Source: Agromyces cerinus (GTDB lineage Bacteria > Actinomycetota > Actinomycetes > Actinomycetales > Microbacteriaceae). Taken from it: a stretch of DNA of 64,000 nt. Made by a program: the position numbers and the translations under genes. The stretch covers positions 992,001 to 1,056,000 of the forward strand of contig NZ_JAFBCT010000001.1 of assembly GCF_016907835.1 (NCBI RefSeq), read 5' to 3'. This document shows, piece after piece, positions 26,919-35,346 of this stretch (its first letter is position 1; each line of letters begins with the position of its first letter). The notes below the pieces were generated by a model. That model was not told the DNA's origin, did not search any database, and worked only from the letters and a program-made list of their open reading frames with translations.

Positions 26919-26924
26919 TAGACT
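26919..26924 (+). promoter_or_regulatory. Candidate -10 element for ffh
   Basis: TAGACT, 9 bases before the ffh ATG, in a 96-base gap after the DUF2004 gene. The spacer lacks a ribosome binding site, so transcription probably starts at or just before the start codon. Confidence 0.4.
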
Positions 26925-26933
26925 TGGCGAACC

Positions 26934-28511
26934 ATGGCTACCTTCGGAAACCTGTCTGACCGCCTCGCCGAGACCTTCAAGAATCTCCGCACCAAGGGCA
27001 AGCTCTCCGCGTCCGACGTCGACGGCACCGTTCGCGAGATCCGTCGCGCACTGCTCGACGCCGACGTCTCGCTCGACGTCGTCAAGGAGTTCACGGCGCA
27101 CGTGCGCGAGCGCGCGCTCGGCGACGAGGTCAACAAGGCGCTGAACCCGGCGCAGCAGGTCGTGCAGATCGTCAACGAGGAGCTCGTCCGCATCCTCGGC
27201 GGCGAGCAGCGTCGCCTGCAGTTCGCGAAGAACCCGCCCACGGTCATCATGCTCGCGGGCCTCCAGGGTGCCGGCAAGACCACCCTCGCGGGCAAGCTCG
27301 CGAAGTGGCTCGCGAAGGAGGGGCACACGCCACTGCTCGTCGCGGCCGACCTCCAGCGCCCGAACGCCGTGAACCAGCTGCAGGTCGTCGGCGGCCAGGC
27401 CGGCGTGCCGGTCTTCGCCCCCGAGCCCGGCAACGGCACGGGCGACCCCGTGAAGGTCGCGAAGGACGCGGTGAAGCACGCCGAGCGCGCGCTGCACGAC
27501 GTCGTCATCATCGACACCGCCGGTCGCCTCGGCGTCGACGCCGAGCTCATGAAGCAGGCCTCGAACATCCGCAAGGCGACGAACCCCGACGAGGTGCTCT
27601 TCGTCATCGACGCGATGATCGGCCAAGACGCCGTCAACACCGCGAAGGCCTTCCAGGAGGGCGTCGACTTCACGGGCGTCGTGCTCACCAAGCTCGACGG
27701 CGACGCGCGCGGTGGTGCCGCGCTCAGCGTGGCATCCGTCACCGGTCGCCCCATCATCTTCGCGTCGACCGGTGAGGGCCTCGACGACTTCGAGCCGTTC
27801 CACCCCGATCGCATGGCGAGCCGCATCCTCGACCTCGGTGACATCCTCACCCTGATCGAGCAGGCGCAGTCGGCGTTCGACGAAGAAGAGGCGATGAAGG
27901 TCGCCGAGAAGTTCGCGACCGACTCGTTCACGCTGAACGACTTCCTCGGCCAGATGCAGCAGCTGCGCGGCGCCGGCTCGATCAAGAAGATGCTCGGCAT
28001 GCTGCCGGGCGCGGGCGGCATGAAGCAGCAGCTCGAGAACTTCGACGAGCGCGAGATCGTGCGCACCGAGGCGATCATCCAGTCGATGACCCCCGCCGAG
28101 CGCGAGAACACGAAGCTCCTGAACGGCTCGCGACGCCTGCGCATCGCCAAGGGTTCGGGCATGACCGTCACCGACGTGAACCAGCTCGTCGCGCGCTTCG
28201 AGCAGGCCGCGAAGATGATGAAGACCGTCGCTCGCGGCGGCGTGCCGCAGATCCCCGGCATGGGTCCGCTGCCCGGCGGCGGCAGCCACGGCGGCGGCAA
28301 GCGCCAGGGCGGCAAGGGCAAGAAGTCGAGCTCGTCGCGGTCGGGCAACCCCGCGAAGCGCGCCGCCGAGAACGCGGCGATCGCGTCGGGTGCGACGCCT
28401 GGTGCAGCGACTGCACCGGCCGGCTCGGGCTTCGGCCTGGGCGGCGGCGGGGCGAAGGCCGCGCCGAGCGAAGAAGAGCTCGCGGCCCTGCAGAAGATGC
28501 TGCGCCGCTAG
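26934..28511 (+). CDS. ffh: Signal recognition particle protein Ffh
   Basis: A 525-residue SRP54 GTPase that binds signal sequences and 4.5S RNA. The N domain begins FGNLSDRLAETFKNLR; the G domain has P-loop GLQGAGKTT at residues 109-117, DTAGR, and TKLDGDARGGAA; the M domain has the methionine-rich LGMLPGAGGMKQQ and the RNA-binding ERENTKLLNGSRRLRIAKGSG. The C-terminus extends into a glycine-, lysine- and serine-rich tail of about 90 residues, longer than in E. coli but usual in actinobacteria. The accessory 31-kb region begins after it. Confidence 0.96.
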   Translation: MATFGNLSDRLAETFKNLRTKGKLSASDVDGTVREIRRALLDADVSLDVVKEFTAHVRERALGDEVNKALNPAQQVVQIVNEELVRILGGEQRRLQFAKNPPTVIMLAGLQGAGKTTLAGKLAKWLAKEGHTPLLVAADLQRPNAVNQLQVVGGQAGVPVFAPEPGNGTGDPVKVAKDAVKHAERALHDVVIIDTAGRLGVDAELMKQASNIRKATNPDEVLFVIDAMIGQDAVNTAKAFQEGVDFTGVVLTKLDGDARGGAALSVASVTGRPIIFASTGEGLDDFEPFHPDRMASRILDLGDILTLIEQAQSAFDEEEAMKVAEKFATDSFTLNDFLGQMQQLRGAGSIKKMLGMLPGAGGMKQQLENFDEREIVRTEAIIQSMTPAERENTKLLNGSRRLRIAKGSGMTVTDVNQLVARFEQAAKMMKTVARGGVPQIPGMGPLPGGGSHGGGKRQGGKGKKSSSSRSGNPAKRAAENAAIASGATPGAATAPAGSGFGLGGGGAKAAPSEEELAALQKMLRR

Positions 28512-28521
28512 CGTCGGCTCG

Positions 28522-29082
28522 ATGGTCCAGGAGAAGCTCTTCCCCGAGCGGCAGCGCTGCAGGAAGTGCGCGCAGAAACTCGGCGGACCCGGGGTTCCGG
28601 TCTATCAGGGGCTGTACTGCACGCCTCGGTGCGCAGGCTTGGCAGAGCTGGTGCTCGACGCTGCGAACGCACCCCGCGAGTGCAAGACCGAGCGGGGCGG
28701 CCGGTGGGAGTTCAAGCGCCGGTATCGGAGCGAGATCGAGATTCCGGGCAAGCTCCGCGAAGACCCGTCGACGAGCTGGTACACCTGCCAGCACTGCGGC
28801 CACCTCCACATCGGCCACAGTCGCATCGACCTCGCGACCGAGACGCATCGCGTCCTCGGCGACCGGGCGGCGCTGGCGGACTTCCTCGTCAAGAGCCGCG
28901 GCAATGCGACGCACAAGCAGGTCGCCGAGCTCGCGAAGATCCGTCCGATCCGGCTCAAGGAGCTCGAGGATCCGACCTCAGAGAAGGTCGACCTGAACGC
29001 GTTCTTCGCGGTGCTCGCGGTCTACCGGATCAAGCTCGCAGCCGTGCTCCGCGAGGATCGGTCAAGGCGCCCAACCCGCTGA
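28522..29082 (+). CDS. Zinc-ribbon protein with a C-terminal helical region, unknown function
   Basis: A 186-residue protein starting 10 bases after ffh. Its N-terminal third has two cysteine pairs, RCRKCAQKL and YCTPRCAG, and a further zinc-like knuckle YTCQHCGHLHIGH around residue 93. The C-terminal third (KQVAELAKIRPIRLKELEDPTS followed by VDLNAFFAVLAVYRI) looks like a helix-turn-helix, so DNA or RNA binding is possible. The frame, codon use and start are consistent with a real gene. I do not recognise the family. It lies on the edge of the less GC-rich patch. Confidence 0.65.
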   Translation: MVQEKLFPERQRCRKCAQKLGGPGVPVYQGLYCTPRCAGLAELVLDAANAPRECKTERGGRWEFKRRYRSEIEIPGKLREDPSTSWYTCQHCGHLHIGHSRIDLATETHRVLGDRAALADFLVKSRGNATHKQVAELAKIRPIRLKELEDPTSEKVDLNAFFAVLAVYRIKLAAVLREDRSRRPTR

Positions 29083-29172
29083 CCGAGCGAAGGTCTCTTG
29101 GCGGAGAAAGACTGCTCGCGGCGGCGTTATTCGCGCCCTCACGCGTTGCCCGAGACGGCTACAAAGCACCCG

Positions 29173-29442
29173 TTAGGCAATCTGGGGACACAAGGACAGC
29201 GCGGCTGGAACACGTTCGCCCATTCCGAGCATGCGGTTCAGCGCGAGGAGATCATTGCGTTCATCGTCGCGGAGCACTACTTCATCCTCCGAAAGGACGT
29301 CGGCGATCTGCTCTAGGGCGGTTCCCCATTCACTCACGTCGATCAACTCAAGGATGAACGTGGCCTGATGGGACGGGAGGCGATCCCCGAGCCGAGTGAG
29401 CACGCCGAATAGCTGGCCACGGACCTCGCCTCGATGCTCCAC
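29173..29442 (-). CDS. Small MafI-like immunity-type protein
   Basis: An 89-residue protein: LGDRLPSHQATFILELIDVS, then EWGTALEQIADVLSEDEVVLRDDE and LLALNRMLGMGERV. This helical pattern (WG.ALE.iaD.L.E..v...DE...llaL...mgm) is typical of the MafI-like immunity families that neutralise polymorphic toxins; I place it there by pattern memory only. The start is GTG 29442 with GAGGG about 9 bases upstream. No toxin gene is adjacent. It is the last of a run of minus-strand small genes (31.66 to 29.17 kb). Confidence 0.55.
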   Translation of the reverse strand: MEHRGEVRGQLFGVLTRLGDRLPSHQATFILELIDVSEWGTALEQIADVLSEDEVVLRDDERNDLLALNRMLGMGERVPAALSLCPQIA

Positions 29443-29734
29443 GAAACGATGCCCTCACGCATGGGCCCGAGCCTGACCAAGCGGAATGACGCGCCCGAGT
29501 CATCTCGAGTGTCAATCATCGCCAACGCGCAGAAATGCGAACACCGAGGCGCCTTCGCTAGGTGGACTAATCAGCGCTCGCATGGCTGTTGCATGAGACC
29601 TCTCCACGATGTACGCGTTGGAAGAGCAACCACCAGAGCCCAGGAAATGCCACGGCAAGGAGCCGGACCCCTGCGCCTCAAGCTCCATCGGGGACACTCT
29701 CCGAAGTGCGGCGATAGCGCAGCCATTGGCGGCG
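29443..29734 (-). other. Gap in the small-gene patch with one doubtful 61-residue frame
   Basis: This 292-base stretch holds an open frame at 29697-29512 (minus strand, GTG start, GGAGAG upstream) encoding 61 residues with SLPWHFLGSGGCSSNAYIVE in the middle. I cannot decide whether it is a real gene or a remnant. Nothing else convincing is seen here. Confidence 0.25.
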
Positions 29735-30175
29735 TTATTCCCGCACGAACATCAGATCGTCAGGCGAGGGGTCCACATCCGCGCGGACTGCAAGTCCGAG
29801 TGCGAAGGGTGTCCTCGCGGAATGGAGGCTGAATCCGGAGCCATCTTCACGTACCACGATCAGTTTGTTTGCCGTCCCACTGACTTGCCAGTTCGCAGCC
29901 TCGGACTCGATGCGGAGATCGTCGGTTCCCGTCTGCCCCTGAGGGATGACGAAGTTCCTCATGTCCACGGTGCCGTCGTCGTGAAATGTGAGAGTGCCCT
30001 GGGTTGATTCGTCTTCCCATGTTCCGATGACCTCCGTGCGCGCGATCGGAACATTATGCAGCGCAACAACGCCCCACCATGTTCCGATGTAGGCGACGAG
30101 CACCAGACCGAGAGTGCAGAGAATTGCTGTCGTCCACGCTCGCTGAGAGCCGGGCACCGACCACGCTCGAGCCAT
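29735..30175 (-). CDS. Hypothetical membrane-anchored protein
   Basis: A 146-residue protein with one N-terminal transmembrane helix (about residues 17-38, ILCTLGLVLVAYIGTWWG), then an extracytoplasmic domain that begins GTWEDESTQGTLTFHDDGTVDM, a beta-strand pattern like small lipocalin-like or META-like domains. The ATG at 30175 has GGAGG about 12 bases upstream, slightly far. It is in the low-GC patch with other immunity-like genes; a membrane-anchored immunity protein or a simple surface protein are both possible. The function is unknown. Confidence 0.6.
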   Translation of the reverse strand: MARAWSVPGSQRAWTTAILCTLGLVLVAYIGTWWGVVALHNVPIARTEVIGTWEDESTQGTLTFHDDGTVDMRNFVIPQGQTGTDDLRIESEAANWQVSGTANKLIVVREDGSGFSLHSARTPFALGLAVRADVDPSPDDLMFVRE

Positions 30176-30315
30176 GTCAGTAACGCACCTCCGTCGTAAT
30201 GTGAGCTGTGGCGCTAGTTCGCCGAGTAGCCGAGTTCCCTCGCGTCAGCTCACTGTGGATCGTCTGACAGCATGCTGTTCTCATCGTGCGTACCTCCAAG
30301 CGGATCGCCATGCGA

Positions 30316-30551
30316 TCACTCGCTGCGGGGTGGAATACCGGCTCGGACCTTGGCGACGGACGCGAGCCAGTCATCCCAGGCGGCAGGATCCGTTGGCCAC
30401 CATCTGCCTCGATTCCGGTATCACCGATCAGCGTCAGCAGGTCGTCACCGGCACGCTGCGCGAACTGCCAGATGAAGTCAGACATCGCGAGGAAGGCTTC
30501 CCTTGTCGTCATCACGTCTGTGTCTGGTTCGCGGCTATCGGGGGATGACAT
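30316..30551 (-). pseudogene. Frameshifted small immunity-like protein gene
   Basis: ATG 30551 has GGAGG 6 bases upstream and opens MSSPDSREPDTDVMTTREAF then LAMSDFIWQFAQRAGDDLLT and LIGDTGIEADG. In that frame the downstream residues become nonsense, but shifting the frame near 30393-30396 gives TDPAAWDDWLASVAKVRAG and a stop at 30316-30318. The joined product (about 78 residues) fits a common small helical family of the form TREEAF.AM..Fl...-LL.D......TDPAAW.DWL. So either the gene carries a one-base deletion (or two-base insertion) or the assembly has an error there. Confidence 0.7.
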
Positions 30552-30647
30552 CGAGGCCTCCATTCGTGATCCGATCATCGCGCATGTCTGCGCCCATCTT
30601 GGTCCCGGTCGATAGCGGCCGTGAAGCACGTGGCGAGCGAAATCGTC

Positions 30648-31265
30648 TCACACCCCGCTGCCCCATCCGCGCTCCCGAATGTTGCGGAGGAACTCGGACC
30701 TTTCAGTGTCGGGCAGAGGGCGCTTGAAATCCGGCATCGTGAAGTCGGCCAATGCTGCCTCGACGGGCACGAACGGAACCCCGCAAGTGAGCCAGGGCCC
30801 ACCGTCGATCTGTGACAGTACGATCGCGAGGTCCCAGGACCGTTCTCCCCAAACCGACCACTGTCCCGAGCTTCCGACGATGGCGACAACATCCGCGGTG
30901 TAGATCACGGCGCCGGTTGGGTCATCTTCCGGCTCATGTGCGACGAGATCCCAGTACGCATCGGAGAGTCCAGATCCAGGTACACGAAACGCAGGAAACG
31001 AGCCGTAGCCACGACGGTAATACTGCGGGCTAGGGTCCAGGACGACCAAACTCACGCTTGAGTCCCCGTGAGAGTCCACAAGGCTTTGGAGCACGGGTCC
31101 GAATGAGCCCTCGATCGCGTTGCTGTACTGGCAGATATCCAGCACGCCGGTCGGCGCCCGAAATGGCAAGGCCGGCAACCGGGTGTCCGGGTCTACTGCT
31201 TGCTGAACCTCATCCAAGATCCGGCGGAAGCCTCTCGAATCAGACGGATAGCGATCCGTACTCAT
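30648..31265 (-). CDS. Hypothetical protein of an immunity-like family
   Basis: A 205-residue soluble protein starting MSTDRYPSDSRGFRRILDEV. Its central part has GSSGQWSVWGERSWDLAIV, a WGER pattern that recurs in small actinobacterial proteins of immunity type, and ends with DFKRPLPDTERSEFLRNIRE. ATG 31265 is chosen because it overlaps the stop of the upstream gene as ATGA; the open frame extends 18 codons further upstream with a lipobox-like LAVAGC, but that extension lacks a basic N-region and lies inside the preceding gene. The function is not known. Confidence 0.6.
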   Translation of the reverse strand: MSTDRYPSDSRGFRRILDEVQQAVDPDTRLPALPFRAPTGVLDICQYSNAIEGSFGPVLQSLVDSHGDSSVSLVVLDPSPQYYRRGYGSFPAFRVPGSGLSDAYWDLVAHEPEDDPTGAVIYTADVVAIVGSSGQWSVWGERSWDLAIVLSQIDGGPWLTCGVPFVPVEAALADFTMPDFKRPLPDTERSEFLRNIRERGWGSGV

Positions 31266-31627
31266 CGTGCCCGCCCGGGTCCCTGGTCCGCTGGACGCGC
31301 ATCCAGCCACTGCCAGCATTTCCGTCTCATCTCATTCGCATCGACGACGAACGGGAGATCGTCGGCGGTAACTCCTGGATGCACTTCCCTCCCCGCATCG
31401 TCGCGCACGATATCGAGGCCGTGGATCGTCTGCGCGCCGGTGCGGGCCCGCGTCGAAGCGGGGAGATCTCCTTCCACCCATGGAGCTACGAAGCGGCAGG
31501 CTACCGGGCGTTGGATCTCTCCGGCGATCAGAAGTTCCATCACGAAAGCGACGACCTCTTCTGTGAGGAACGGTTGCGGTCGCGGCAACTCGTTCGCGGT
31601 GCCGTCATGCGCGGAGGGTGGTCTCAT
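31262..31627 (-). CDS. Hypothetical protein, first gene of the small-gene patch
   Basis: A 121-residue protein with FLTEEVVAFVMELLIAGEIQ near the start, WVEGDLP in the middle, and a C-terminal RRKCWQWLDARP. No family is recognised. ATG 31627 is preferred; ATG 31657 is in frame and overlaps the end of the upstream methyltransferase-like gene by 14 bases. Its TGA overlaps the next gene's ATG, so the two are translationally coupled. Base composition is less GC-rich than the flanking operons. Confidence 0.5.
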   Translation of the reverse strand: MRPPSAHDGTANELPRPQPFLTEEVVAFVMELLIAGEIQRPVACRFVAPWVEGDLPASTRARTGAQTIHGLDIVRDDAGREVHPGVTADDLPFVVDANEMRRKCWQWLDARPADQGPGRAR

Positions 31628-31643
31628 GCCACTCGTCGGGTTC

Positions 31644-32447
31644 CTATCGGGCGTCATGACGCACGGTGCCTGCGAGCTCTTCGAGGGCCGGGCCGTCGAC
31701 GACGGTCGCTCCGGTGGCCACCGAGAGCGGGTCGGTCGAGAGCCACTGCGCGACCGATTCAGGGTCGAGCGGATGCCGCGACGCCACGATGATCGTGTTG
31801 CCGGGCGCCACTCGTCTGAGCACGGCCTCCGATCCGATCACGAGCACGTCGGGCAGCAGTTCGAGCACGGCGGCGAGGGTGTCGCCGGTCACCTGCGGCT
31901 CGGCGCCGTTCAGGCAGTTGACGATGAGCACGCCGCCGGGCGCCAGGAGCGTGACGAGCTCGGTGAAGAACTCGATCGTCGTGACGTGGCGCGGCACGGC
32001 GCCGCCCGAGAAGACGTCGACGAGCACGAGGTCCCACTGGTCGTCGCCGTCGCCGGCGAGCCGCTGCACCTCGGTGCGGGCGTCGCCGATCGCGAGCTCG
32101 ATCGGCGCGTCGGCGGGCAGCGGCACGTGCTGCGTGACGAACTCGAGCAACTCGGGGTACAGCTCGACGACGCGCTGACGGCTCGAGGGGTGCAGGGCGT
32201 GCACGTAGCGGGGGAGTGTGAGGGCGCCCGCGCCGAGGTGCAGCACGGCAGGCTCCTCGCCCGGAACGGTGGCGAGCACCGCGGCGATGCGACGCACGTA
32301 CGGCAGCTGCAGATCGCGCGGATCGTTCGGGTTCACGTGCGACTGGGTGACGTCGTCGATGACGAGCGAGTAGCCGCCGTTGGTGCCCCGATCGGGCTGG
32401 AGCTCGGCTCGGAAGGCTGCGGTCTCGAGGATCGGCGGAGTCTCCAT
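31644..32447 (-). CDS. Spermidine-synthase-like methyltransferase-fold protein
   Basis: A 267-residue protein with the Rossmann-like fold of spermidine synthases and SAM methyltransferases: VTQSHVNPNDPRDLQLPYVR near the N-terminus, the nucleotide motif VLHLGAGALTLPRY around residue 68, an acidic loop VVELYPELLEFV, IGDARTE, and LVLVDVFSGG. The family is widespread in actinobacteria and usually annotated spermidine synthase-like without proof; polyamine substrates are uncertain. The ATG at 32447 is followed 13 bases upstream by purines only. It stands alone upstream of the small-gene patch. Confidence 0.8.
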   Translation of the reverse strand: METPPILETAAFRAELQPDRGTNGGYSLVIDDVTQSHVNPNDPRDLQLPYVRRIAAVLATVPGEEPAVLHLGAGALTLPRYVHALHPSSRQRVVELYPELLEFVTQHVPLPADAPIELAIGDARTEVQRLAGDGDDQWDLVLVDVFSGGAVPRHVTTIEFFTELVTLLAPGGVLIVNCLNGAEPQVTGDTLAAVLELLPDVLVIGSEAVLRRVAPGNTIIVASRHPLDPESVAQWLSTDPLSVATGATVVDGPALEELAGTVRHDAR

Positions 32448-32510
32448 TCCTCGACCCTAGGCGATGTCGGAGCAGCCTCGACGCGGACGTCGTGCCACGG
32501 ACGACTCGCT

Positions 32511-32528
32511 ACTTACAGACCTGTAAGT
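32511..32528. promoter_or_regulatory. Perfect palindromic operator candidate upstream of the GH1 gene
   Basis: ACTTACAG AC CTGTAAGT: two exact 8-base arms around a 2-base centre, 58 bases upstream of the beta-glucosidase ATG. It overlaps a possible -35 (TTACAG 32513-32518) with a TACAGT -10-like hexamer at 32538-32543. The form suits a TetR- or MarR-type repressor, but no regulator gene is adjacent. Confidence 0.55.
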
Positions 32529-32586
32529 GGAGCGCGGTACAGTGAGATCCGCGGCGCACTCGCCGCTGAGATTGGAGCACTCGACG

Positions 32587-34020
32587 ATGGCGATCGGCAC
32601 CCCCGACTACCGAGACACCGGCCTCGAGTTCGGCGAGGACTTCCTCTTCGGTTCGGCCACGGCCTCGTACCAGATCGAGGGTGCAGTGCACGAAGACGGA
32701 CGGGGTCCGTCGATCTGGGACACCTTCAGCCACACCCCCGGAAAGGTCTGGAACGGCGACACCGGCGACACCGCCTGCGACCACTACCACCGCCTCGATG
32801 AAGACCTCGACCTCATGGTTCGACTCGGCCTCGAGGCGTACCGGTTCTCGATCGCCTGGCCGCGAATCCAGCCCACCGGGCGCGGCGAGGCCAACGAGGC
32901 CGGCCTCGCGTTCTACGAGCGCCTCGTCGACGGGCTCATCGCCCGCGGCATCCGACCGATCGCGACGCTCTACCACTGGGACCTGCCGCAGGCCCTCGAA
33001 GACGAGGGCGGCTGGGCGAACCGCGAGACCGCGTACGCCTTCGCCGACTACGCCCGAATCGTCGGCGAGCGACTCGGCGACCGGGTGGCCGTGTGGACGA
33101 CGCTCAACGAGCCGTGGTGCAGCGCGTACCTCGGCTACGGCTCGGGCGCGCACGCACCCGGGCTCATGGACGGCGCGAAGGCGCTCGCCGCGGTGCACCA
33201 CCTGAACCTCGCGCACGGCCTCGCGATCGCCGCCCTGCGCGGGGTCGTGACGAACGACCCCGGCTACTCGATCACGCTGAACCTCCACGTGATCCGCCCC
33301 TCGGGCGACGGCGGCGCCGAAGCCGCCCGCCGCATCGACGGCCTCGCGAACCGCGTGTTCCTCGAACCCCTCCTCGGCGAGGGGTACCCGGCCGACGTCA
33401 TCGCCGACACGGCCGCGGTCACCGACTGGTCGTTCGTGCTGCCGGGCGACACCGAGCTCATCGCCGAGCCCATCGACCTGCTCGGCGTGAACTACTACTC
33501 GACCGTGACGGTCGACATGTGGGACGGCGTCTCGCCGCGCGTGAACGCCGACGGCCATAAGGACATGGGCGGCACGCCGTGGCCGGGATCGGAGCACGTC
33601 GAGTTCCTCGTGCAGCCCGGCCCGTACACCGACATGGGCTGGAACATCGACCCCTCGGGCCTCGAAGACCTGCTCGTCTCGCTCAGCGAGCGCTACCCCG
33701 AACTGCCGCTCATGGTCACCGAGAACGGCGCCGCCTTCCCCGACGTCGTGGTCGACGAGCCCGACGGGCCCGCTGTGCACGACGTCGAGCGCACCGACTA
33801 CCTGCGCCGTCATTTCACCGCGGCGCACCGGGCGATGGCGCGCGGCGTCGACCTGCGCGGCTACCAGGTCTGGTCGCTCATGGACAACTTCGAGTGGGGC
33901 TACGGCTACTCCAAGCGCTTCGGCATCGTGCGCGTCGACTACGACACCTTCGAGCGCCTGCCGAAAGACAGCGCGCTCTGGTACGCCGAGCTGATCCGCA
34001 CGCGCCGCCTGCCGGGCTAG
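32587..34020 (+). CDS. GH1 family beta-glucosidase
   Basis: A 477-residue cytoplasmic glycoside hydrolase family 1 enzyme. The N-terminal [15 protein letters not shown] is the family signature; acid/base Glu175 is in TLNEPW and nucleophile Glu379 in VTENGA, and [19 protein letters not shown] forms the C-terminal substrate wall. It should release glucose or galactose from imported beta-linked disaccharides. No sugar transporter adjoins it, so its substrate must enter by another system. The ATG at 32587 is the one matching other GH1 N-termini. A palindromic operator lies upstream. Confidence 0.93.
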   Translation: MAIGTPDYRDTGLEFGEDFLFGSATASYQIEGAVHEDGRGPSIWDTFSHTPGKVWNGDTGDTACDHYHRLDEDLDLMVRLGLEAYRFSIAWPRIQPTGRGEANEAGLAFYERLVDGLIARGIRPIATLYHWDLPQALEDEGGWANRETAYAFADYARIVGERLGDRVAVWTTLNEPWCSAYLGYGSGAHAPGLMDGAKALAAVHHLNLAHGLAIAALRGVVTNDPGYSITLNLHVIRPSGDGGAEAARRIDGLANRVFLEPLLGEGYPADVIADTAAVTDWSFVLPGDTELIAEPIDLLGVNYYSTVTVDMWDGVSPRVNADGHKDMGGTPWPGSEHVEFLVQPGPYTDMGWNIDPSGLEDLLVSLSERYPELPLMVTENGAAFPDVVVDEPDGPAVHDVERTDYLRRHFTAAHRAMARGVDLRGYQVWSLMDNFEWGYGYSKRFGIVRVDYDTFERLPKDSALWYAELIRTRRLPG

Positions 34021-34025
34021 CCGCT

Positions 34026-35195
34026 TCAGAGGGCGACGGATGCCGCGGGCGGCTCGTTCTCGATGCCGTCGCGCAGCTCGCGGGCGAGATGGGCGACCAC
34101 GGCCCTGAGGTCGCCGCCGGCGGCCTCGGCGACCCGCAGCTGCCGGGCGTAGCTCGCGCCCGAGTCGAGCATGGCGCGCACCTGCTGCAGCTCGACACCG
34201 CAGCCGAGGCGGTCTGCGATCGGCGCCAGGATGGTCAGCAGCTCTCGCAGGTCGTCGGCGACCGGGCGCTCGGTGCCCGCGACATCCGCGATCACCTCGG
34301 CCTCGAGGCCGTAGCGCGCCGCCCGCCATTTGTTCTCGCGCACGTACCAGGGCTGCAGCACGGTGAGGGTGCCGCCCTCGTCGAGCCGGGTGCTCATCCA
34401 CTCCACGAGGCACTGCACGAGCGCGCCGATCGCGGCGATCTCGGCGGCCGTCGAGAGGCCGTCGCAGACGCGCACCTCGATCGTGCCCCACTTCGGCGAC
34501 GGGCGGATGTCCCAGCGCACCTCGCTGTGGTCGTCGATGACGCCGGTGCGCACGAGGTCGTCGACGTAGCGCTCGTAGGCGGGCCAGTCGGCGAGCGGGT
34601 AGGGGAGTCCGGCGGTCGGCAACTGCTGGAACATGAGCGCGCGGTTCGACGCGTAGCCGGTGTCGACGCCCGCCCAGAACGGGCTCGAGGCCGAGAGCGC
34701 CTGCAGGTGCGGCAGGTAGGCGAGCAGCCCGTCGAGGATCGGCAGCGCCTTGTCGCGGTCCTCGATGCCGACGTGCACGTGCACGCCCCAGATCATCATG
34801 TTGCGACCCCACCAGCGCGTGCGCTCGATGAGCTTGTGGTACCTCGGCTTGTCGGTGAGGTGCTGGTCGTACCACTGGCTGAACGGGTGGGAGCCCGCGC
34901 AGATCAGGTCGTACGGGCCGAGTTCGTCGATGACGGCGCGCACCTCGCCGAGCTGGTGCTCGAGGTCGGCGACGGCACCGGCGACGGTCTCGTGCACGTC
35001 GCTCACGAGCTCGACGGTGTTCGTCAGGAGTTCGGAGGTGATGAACGGATGATGCTCGCCCGCGCTGCCCGCATCGAGGGCGTCGAGCACCTGGCCGGCG
35101 ACGGACGCGAGCTCGCCGGTGGTGCGATCGACGATGGCGATCTCCCATTCGAGCCCCACGGTGGACCGTGCCGATCGTGCGAACTCGATCGCCAT
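34026..35195 (-). CDS. Carboxylate-amine ligase, glutamate-cysteine ligase type 2 (YbdK family)
   Basis: A 389-residue protein of the YbdK/GCS2 family: STVGLEWEIAIVD near the N-terminus, ITSELLTNTVELVSD, GSHPFSQWYDQ around residue 106, IWGVHVHVGIEDRDKAL and VRWDIRPSPKWGTIEVR. Members show weak glutamate-cysteine ligase activity in vitro; the physiological substrate is usually unknown, and actinobacteria make mycothiol rather than glutathione. ATG 35195 is used since the upstream open extension is unrelated and GGGGG precedes this start. It is convergent with the beta-glucosidase gene and divergent from the GntR gene. Confidence 0.85.
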   Translation of the reverse strand: MAIEFARSARSTVGLEWEIAIVDRTTGELASVAGQVLDALDAGSAGEHHPFITSELLTNTVELVSDVHETVAGAVADLEHQLGEVRAVIDELGPYDLICAGSHPFSQWYDQHLTDKPRYHKLIERTRWWGRNMMIWGVHVHVGIEDRDKALPILDGLLAYLPHLQALSASSPFWAGVDTGYASNRALMFQQLPTAGLPYPLADWPAYERYVDDLVRTGVIDDHSEVRWDIRPSPKWGTIEVRVCDGLSTAAEIAAIGALVQCLVEWMSTRLDEGGTLTVLQPWYVRENKWRAARYGLEAEVIADVAGTERPVADDLRELLTILAPIADRLGCGVELQQVRAMLDSGASYARQLRVAEAAGGDLRAVVAHLARELRDGIENEPPAASVAL

Positions 35196-35303
35196 GCATG
35201 CACCCCCGTTCCGCGCCTCCCGGTGCATCCACATCATTTCACGAGGGCCTGGTCTGCTGCGGAACACGGGTCACGGAGCGCCATCTGCGGCGTCGCCCCC
35301 GAC

Positions 35304-35346
35304 TACGCTGTGGTGCATGACGTACCAGGGAGCCGGCCATGAATGA
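35304..35346 (+). promoter_or_regulatory. Possible leaderless 9-codon upstream frame before the GntR gene
   Basis: TACGCT (35304-35309) is followed 7 bases later by ATG 35317, which opens a frame of nine codons (MTYQGAGHE) ending at TGA 35344-35346. That stop lies inside the start of the GntR gene (ATG 35339). Termination-reinitiation coupling is possible, or the ATG is coincidental. Confidence 0.3.

Noticed and set aside
29609..30007. Plus-strand 132-codon frame in the low-GC patch
   Set aside because: Opposite to the membrane-anchored protein, no ribosome binding site and no recognisable pattern.
32509..35232. 907-codon minus-strand frame spanning the beta-glucosidase and ligase genes
   Set aside because: Runs out of phase with the real ligase and antisense to GH1; arginine-rich nonsense.
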